This document shows positions 58,549 to 64,000 of a stretch of 64,000 nucleotides of DNA, in pieces; position 1 is the stretch's first letter, and each line of letters begins with the position of its first letter. Source of the DNA: Paralichthys olivaceus (Eukaryota; Chordata; Actinopteri; Pleuronectiformes; Paralichthyidae); contig NC_091093.1 in assembly GCF_024713975.1 (NCBI RefSeq), positions 30,735,001 to 30,799,000 on the forward strand, given 5' to 3'. Made by a program: the position numbers and the translations under genes. The notes under the pieces were generated by a model. That model worked only from the letters and a program-made list of their open reading frames with translations, did not search any database and was not told the origin of the DNA.

Positions 58549-60404
58549 ATGGAGCTGAAGGTGTGGGTGGAGGGCGTGGTCAGGGTGGTTTGCGGTTTAT
58601 CACTCAGCACTTCCTGTCAGGAGGTTGTGATCACTCTCGCTCAAGCCATCGGTGAGTCTCAGTTTTCGTGATGCACACTGTCAGTTGTTGTCAGTGTTTC
58701 TCTGAATGTGGAGACGTGAAGAACTTGATTCCTGCTCCACAGAGGAGGAACACAGAACTTCCTGGATGCTATGAACCTGACTCTTTAGTGTAAAACTTAT
58801 TGGCTTCACTTTCCTGACCCGGAGTTGGAGTCCATGTTTTGTCGGTGAACTCTACTGCAGCTTTTTGTGGAGAATTATGTGACGATATATGATTTTGTCA
58901 ATACATTCATATCTTATTTATTATTTTACTTCTTTGAATTTGAAATTAAATGAATATATTTTGTGCTTCTGAATATGAATCGTTAACGAATGTTTTTTTT
59001 TTCTGTCAGGTCAGACGGGTCGTTTCATCCTCGTCTTAAAGTTACGTGAGAATGAGACACAGCTGGTTGCTGACGACTGTCCTCTGCAGCGTCTGGCCCA
59101 TCTGGGGCAGCTGGCTGCAGAGGTCCAGTTCATTCTGCGGAGGACCGGCCCCTGTCTCAGCGGTGGTCAAGACACGCCAACCACAGAGAGACGCCTCCCC
59201 CTGCCCAGAACCTCAGAACCAGAGCCCCTGAGACGCAGGGAGCCAAAAAAGTCTCTCACTTTTAATCTGGGTCCGTCAACGTTTTCCAAGGAGACCAAAC
59301 CAAACAGGACCATTTACAGAGCCTCCCCTGAACCACGGGCCTCCCCCGTCTCTCCCTCAGACGATCCCAGCGTGAACAAAGAGGATGTGTTTAGGCAGAT
59401 TCTGCAGCAACAGAGAAGATTACAAGACCTGCAGGTTCAGCTTCAAGCTCTGGAGAGGGAGACTCAGGTGTGGGAGCAGGAGAGGCCGTCCACGGTTCCA
59501 TGTCTGAGTCCGGACGCTGCACAGGAACTGGAGGAGCTGCAGTGGCGGCTGAGGCAGAATGAAGTAGAGCTGATGGACAGAGGACACTTGGATGAAGAGC
59601 TACAGACAGAGACAGACAGAGAACAAGGTACATGTCCAAATCTGTCCACACTGTCCATGTCCGTGTCTGTTTTTTACTTATTGCTTTATTGTTTTGTACC
59701 AAATGTCTTGATGAAATTGAATATGTGGACGAAAAAAATCCAGAATGACCAAATGAATCAACAAATCGGTGACATTTCTAAAACAAGAAATTTGAACACT
59801 GTGATCAACAGACATGCACAGACGTCTCCACCAGATACACTCCTCAGTGGATGATCACAGTCACAAGTTCAAGGAGCTCCAGGTTCGTTCTGCACATCTG
59901 GAACACGACCTTCAGCTCGCCGCCTACAGACAAAGCTCGCAGGAAGTCGCTCGGCAGCAGGAGGAGGCACTGAGGCCCCTGAAGGAGGAGCTCCACAACC
60001 GCCTGCAGCAAGCAGAGGAACTGGACGCAATGTGGTCAGGGACACAGAGGCAGCTCCACGCTGCAGAGAGACAGCTACAGGTAAAACACCTCCATCTTCT
60101 GAGGTTCACTTATTTCAGAGGTCATCAGCTGAGCGCTCGGTCCTTCTTTGACCTGTGATCGGAACCTGTGACCTGTTTTTAATGTTTTTGGTTCTAAGAA
60201 GACTCCACACACAGTCAGTACACGTTGGTAAAATGATTCTGCATCCTGTAGGACAGACGGCAGCTGGTTGAGGAGCTGAATAAGGAGCTGAGACAGTGTA
60301 ACCTGCAGCAGTTCATCCAGCAGACCGGTGCTCCACAAGCTGAGCAGACGAACTCCCTGCCCGTCACCGAAGTTTACCTCAGCAGCGCCGGAGTTATGGA
60401 GTAA
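58549..60404 (+). CDS. rassf7: Ras association domain-containing protein 7 (N-terminal RASSF)
   Basis: Four coding exons: 58549-58651, 59010-59627, 59812-60080 and 60252-60404. Phases 1, 1 and 0 agree, giving 380 residues (human RASSF7 is 373). It starts [16 protein letters not shown] and continues [18 protein letters not shown] with [14 protein letters not shown], closer to RASSF7 than to RASSF8 (which has GRTGRYTLIEKW). The Ras-association domain spans about 1-80. A Pro/Ser-rich linker follows, then a long Gln/Glu/Leu coiled coil from about 145 to 310, ending in [15 protein letters not shown], a family signature. By family knowledge it acts at centrosomes in spindle formation, cell growth and JNK-linked survival. 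The acceptor of the third exon is weak in pyrimidines. An acceptor-like CCCCCTGCAG at 58526 suggests the ATG exon has an upstream leader exon. AATAAA at 60588 is the probable polyadenylation signal. Confidence 0.87.
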
Positions 60405-60838
60405 CGGAACGCTGCCACTGTACGTCAGCAGGATGTTTACTATGCATCAGTGTTAGGACGTTGTTATAACTATAATCATTATTACTCTTATTATTATTTT
60501 AGTGTCGCTGCAGCATAAAGAGAAAACGTACTGGCAGTGAAACTCAGTTTGAAGCTCAGGTGAAAAACTTTTGATCTTCTCAACAACAATAAAACACATG
60601 ATAGAAACTAAATTCAGAGTCCAAATAAAGAGACGACTCACCAGAGGTGAAGAGTCTGGCTCGCCACCTGGTGGCTGGCTGCAGTATAGGTCATAGATGT
60701 TTACATCTTTATTTTCAGTCGATGGTTTAATTTAACATAAAGCTCCAAAATATCCAGTTATGATGAAAACAAGAGAAAACAAATCATGACAATGTTCTTT
60801 TCTCTTTTTCTACTGCAGGACATGGTCCAGACCCTACA
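60405..60838. other. rassf7 3' UTR and downstream
   Basis: The UTR runs to a probable poly(A) site just after AATAAA at 60588-60593. Beyond that, CCACCTGGTGGCTGGCTGCA near 60664 resembles the edge of a common fish repeat. No gene is seen. Confidence 0.6.
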
Positions 60839-61643
60839 GTGTGTGTGTGAGTGTGTGTGTGTGTGTGAGTGTGAGTGTGTGTGTGTGTGTGTGTGAGTGT
60901 GAGTGTGTGTGAGTGTGAGTGTGTGTGTGTGTGTGTGAGTGTGTGTGAGTGTGTGTGTGTGTGAGAGTGTGTATGTGAGTGTGTGTGTGTGTGAGTGTGA
61001 GTGTGTGTGTGTGTGAGTGTGAGTGTGTGTGTGTGTGAGTGTGTGTGTGTGTGAGAGTGTGTATGTGAGTGTGTGTGTGTGTGAGTGTGAGTGTGTGTGA
61101 GTGTGAGTGTGTGTGTGTGTGAGTGTTTGTGAGTGTGTGTGTGTGTGAGAGTGTGTGTGTGAGTGTGTGTGTGTGAGTGTGTGTGTGTGTGAGTGTGTGT
61201 GTGTGTGTGTGTGAGTGTGAGTGTGTGTGTGTGTGAGTGTGTGTGAGTGTGTGTGTGTGTGAGAGTGTGTATGTGTGAGAGTGTGTATGTGAGTGTGTGT
61301 GTGTGTGAGTGTGAGTGTGTGTGAGTGTGAGTGTGTGTGTGTGTGAGTGTGTGTGAGTGTGTGTGTGTGTGAGAGTGTGTATGTGAGTGTGTGTGTGTGT
61401 GAGTGTGAGTGTGTGTGTGTGTGAGTGTGAGTGTGTGTGTGTGTGAGTGTGTGTGTGTGTGTGAGAGTGTGTATGTGAGTGTGTGTGTGTGTGAGTGTGA
61501 GTGTGTGTGAGTGTGAGTGTGTGTGTGTGTGAGTGTGTGTGAGTGTGTGTGTGTGTGAGAGTGTGTGTGTGAGTGTGTGTGTGTGAGTGTGTGTGTGTGT
61601 GAGTGTGTGTGTGTGAGTGTGTGTGTGTGAGTGTGTGAGTGAG
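60839..61643. repeat. Compound GT/GAGT satellite with higher-order units
   Basis: Eight hundred bases of GTGTGTGAGTGTG type. The landmark GAGAGTGTG recurs at 60963, 61053, 61147, 61261, 61277, 61371, 61463 and 61557, mostly 90-94 bases apart, and the series 60963/61053/61147 is repeated at 61371/61463/61557, a shift of about 410. The long open frames of alternating His and Thr on the minus strand are by-products of the repeat. Confidence 0.95.
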
Positions 61644-62395
61644 CCACTGATAAAGACCAAATGTATTTTTACTTGTTTTATTGTTGACTCTTCATGTGGA
61701 CACTACTTGGTCACTTTTATGACCATGAGGACCCAGAAGTACAACTCAGAGACGAAGTATTCTAAACCAGTGGTAGGTTTATTCCAGCCAGGGTTCAGTC
61801 CACAAAAAGACAAGAGACGAGGCAAAGGTGTCCAAAGACGTGAGGCTCAGGCTAAGTCGCTAAATCCAAGAACTTGGTCAAAAAAACACGAGACAAGACT
61901 TTGGAACGGCTGGTGATCTACAGACGAGACGCACTGGACAGTGGGAGACCATAAATACTAACTGAAGCTAACGAGACACAGCTGAAACTAATTAGACAGG
62001 GGAAGGTGATGAGTGAGACGGTGATGGGAGCTGCCTTTACAATTATTATTGGGAATCTCTCCATTTTCCATCCACTGTGTGGCAGCAGGCCTGGGTTCGA
62101 TGTCCGGCTGATGCATCAGACTGTCTTTTAGAAGAAGTTCTCTGTTGTTCATCACGATCCATGAAATGTTCTCAGAGGTTCTCACAAGCTTAAGGACAGG
62201 AAACTACTGCACAGACTGCACAGTGTTCGATTCCGAGATGTTCAGGCTTCATTTCTGGATAGTGGGACGAGGTGGAGACACGTCTTTATTTAGTTTATGA
62301 TGAGTCGTACACACATATGACACGAGTCCCACAGCATGAACTCACTCTGCTCTTATGTCACTGCAACAGAACCAGTTACAGTCATGTTGATTATG

Positions 62396-62396
<1 letters not shown>
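61644..62396. other. Noncoding stretch, partly repeat-like
   Basis: Phrases such as TTTATTCCAGCCAGGGTTCA and GAGACACAGCTGAAACTAAT have the feel of dispersed fish repeats, but I cannot assign a family or ends. No gene is seen. Confidence 0.4.

Positions 62397-62449
<53 letters not shown>
62397..62449. repeat. (CA)n microsatellite
   Basis: About 26 uninterrupted CA units. Confidence 0.97.
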
Positions 62450-62451
<2 letters not shown>

Positions 62452-62557
62452 TTGTCAGTGATGTTTCACTGACCTGACGAGTATAAACTGAAAGAACACA
62501 TTGTTCTAATAAGATAATCTGAAGGTGATATTTTTGTATGGTTTGTTGTCTCACCTG

Positions 62558-62559
<2 letters not shown>

Positions 62560-62628
<69 letters not shown>
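62560..62628. repeat. (TG)n microsatellite
   Basis: About 34 uninterrupted TG units, 110 bases downstream of the CA tract and complementary to it. Confidence 0.97.
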
Positions 62629-62629
<1 letters not shown>

Positions 62630-62631
<2 letters not shown>

Positions 62632-63505
62632 TCTAATCTAGTCTGATCTAATTACTTGTAATCTAATCTAAGGTGATTTGATCTTTTATCTAATCCAGTC
62701 CAGTCAGACCTCGTCTCTCTCTAGAATCAGAAGAACTGGAGATGAGCTCGTTACACTTTCAGAAGTTTAGTCCATCAAACGTCCAAATTATCAAACCAAA
62801 GAAACTTTCACTCCAATGATTTTGTAAATTTCCTCTGGTGCAGTTCTGACATACTTTCCTGTTATCATCACTACCCACTGACACTTTTGTGTTAGTTTAC
62901 CGTCTCATTTGTTTTATCCTCTTTTCTATTGGTTCTACAAACACACTTTAAATTTATAATACACATTTTATTTCTATTTCTATATTTAATTTGTTTTTTA
63001 GCTTCAATACTGTTGTTCATTCTCTAGTATATATTTTTTAATAAAGTCTTTTCATTTTATCTTAATATACTGTGTGTCTGCATATGTATTTCCTTTTTAT
63101 GCTTCTCCATACTTCCACTACACTATATTTACTGACATATTTAAATGAGTTGTGTTTTGTGTTTATTTATTTCACAGGAACAATGCACATTAGTAACCAC
63201 GTGTACTTGAGTCCAACACGTACAGTAAATACGCAGGATTCAGCCGCGCAGCCTAGTTTTCATCTGCAGGCCCTGAAAAAGACGTGTGTACAAAAACACA
63301 GACGTACATACACAATACATATACAAAATCTAAAATGAAAATAATACAACATCGATTAAAAGAAAACTATTTGAAATGAAGTAGAACAAGTCATTCTGAC
63401 AAAAAGCAGTGATCGTCTAACGATTCCATTTAAATCAATCAGATAATCATTAGTTATTTATCAGGTTTCCTCTGATTAACGTAACACAAAGTGCTTTAGA
63501 GATAT
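62630..63505. other. Intergenic AT-rich sequence
   Basis: A short patch of degenerate TCTAATCTA repeats (62633-62695) is followed by unremarkable sequence. I see no gene in it. Confidence 0.55.
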
Positions 63506-63562
<57 letters not shown>

Positions 63563-63563
63563 C
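63506..63563. repeat. (TA)n microsatellite
   Basis: Almost pure TA alternation interrupted by two TG steps. Confidence 0.95.
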
Positions 63564-63751
63564 ATGACCTGGGGGATGAGCTGATCCCTCAGTGACCTGA
63601 GATGCTTCATGTGGTAACGAGCCCCGTACGTGTGGACGACAGGGTCCTGAAGTGGTTCGTACACGTTGCACCTCAGGTACGAGCTGTTCTCACGGCTATA
63701 AGCTTATCCCCCCCCCCCCTCATCTTCATTAAGGGCTTTGTGTTGAGCAGG

Positions 63752-63867
63752 TATATAAACTCTGAGTCTGAGCCACCGAGCAGAGAGACAGCAGAAAGAA
63801 AGAGACGCTTCTCTTTGTTCTGCTCTTCTTCTTTCGCTCAGCAGCTTCACTCCATCAACACCTGCAG
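63752..63867 (+). promoter_or_regulatory. Promoter and first exon of an unidentified downstream gene
   Basis: TATATAA at 63752-63758, about 30 bases before a purine-rich start region, then a leader without ATG ending CACCTGCAG at 63867 before the donor GTAAGA. A poly-C run at about 63709 precedes it. The coding part lies beyond the window, so the gene cannot be named. Confidence 0.55.
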
Positions 63868-63871
63868 GTAA

Positions 63872-64000
63872 GACTCACAACCACAGACTCACAACCACAG
63901 ACTCACAACTACAGACTCACAACCACAGACTCACAACTACAGACTCACAACCACAGGCTCAGAACTACAGACTCACACCTACAGACTCACAACCACAGAC
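63872..64000. repeat. 14-bp minisatellite at the start of an intron
   Basis: GACTCACAACCACA is repeated about nine times to the window edge, with C/T variants. It begins four bases after the exon end, inside the donor region of the gene above. Confidence 0.9.

Noticed and set aside
59372-59854. Long single-frame reading that continues past 59627 in rassf7
   Set aside because: The part after 59627 is intron; a GTACAT donor and the next in-phase exon at 59812 explain the protein better.
60660-60700. CCACCTGGTGGCTGGCTGC as a CTCF site
   Set aside because: The match to the CTCF core is partial and the same phrase is common at the edges of fish repeats.
60758-61660. Two minus-strand open frames of 287 and 300 codons made of His, Thr, Ser and Leu
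   Set aside because: They are translations of a GT/GAGT satellite; any frame is open in it. No start context, domain or splice support.
63570-63670. Open minus-strand reading with HTYGARYHMKHLRSLRDQL
   Set aside because: It looks protein-like, but no acceptor or start supports it, and it runs into a TA microsatellite. On the plus strand a short exon between CCCTCAG and GGTACG is equally possible. Not identified.
1-64000. CRISPR arrays, bacterial operons, rRNA or tRNA genes, retroviral or Polinton copies
   Set aside because: No spaced direct repeats of CRISPR type, no ribosomal or tRNA sequence and no capsid, envelope or LTR signature that I could support. All tandem repeats are satellites, microsatellites or gene duplications.

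Overview
The window is genomic DNA of a ray-finned (teleost) fish. The evidence is interferon-type very large GTPase genes whose coding sequence lies almost entirely in one giant exon, a rassf7 gene split by GT-AG introns, a fish-type Tc1 element with TA target sites, long CA/GT microsatellites, and an AT-rich, intron-bearing layout with no bacterial signals. The species cannot be named from the sequence.

From about 2.5 to 50.8 kb lies a head-to-tail tandem array, all on the + strand, of very large GTPase genes (GVIN/VLIG/URGCP-like). Four copies look complete (units 1, 2, 3, 5; 1534-1578 residues by my exon joins). The last copy (unit 6) is near-complete but loses its C-terminal tail through a 2-bp deletion. 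Unit 4 is a truncated copy in which a promoter-like block is joined to the C-terminal third. The P-loops lie at 5633, 14789, 23764, 38828 and 47903, so the repeat period is about 9 kb. Units 2, 3, 5 and 6 share one plan: a TATA box, a short noncoding exon, two look-alike small start exons that both end in phase 1, a roughly 1.0-kb intron, and the giant exon. Unit 1 is the outlier, with a different start exon and a CA repeat beside its acceptor. Two sequence classes (A and B) alternate along the giant exons. Unit 3 is a mosaic of both, and some coding blocks are almost identical in all copies, so the array appears to be shaped by gene conversion and unequal exchange. Spacers between genes are also repeated and carry a recurrent 89-codon open frame of unknown meaning.

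From 50.8 to 58.5 kb is unique sequence with a decayed Tc1 element (51736-52899), a possible LINE scrap, dispersed fish repeats, and a 186-bp tandem satellite (57.6-58.5 kb) that stops about 65 bp before the rassf7 start codon and carries a TGAGTCA motif in every unit.

From 58.5 to 60.6 kb is rassf7 (four coding exons, 380 residues: an N-terminal Ras-association domain and a long coiled coil). Beyond it lie an 0.8-kb GT/GAGT satellite with higher-order structure, facing CA and TG tracts, a TA tract, and at 63.75 kb the TATA box and first exon of another gene that runs off the window.

By family knowledge the GTPase cluster belongs to interferon-inducible cell-autonomous immunity, whereas rassf7 is a housekeeping growth and mitosis regulator. 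I see no functional link between them beyond adjacency.
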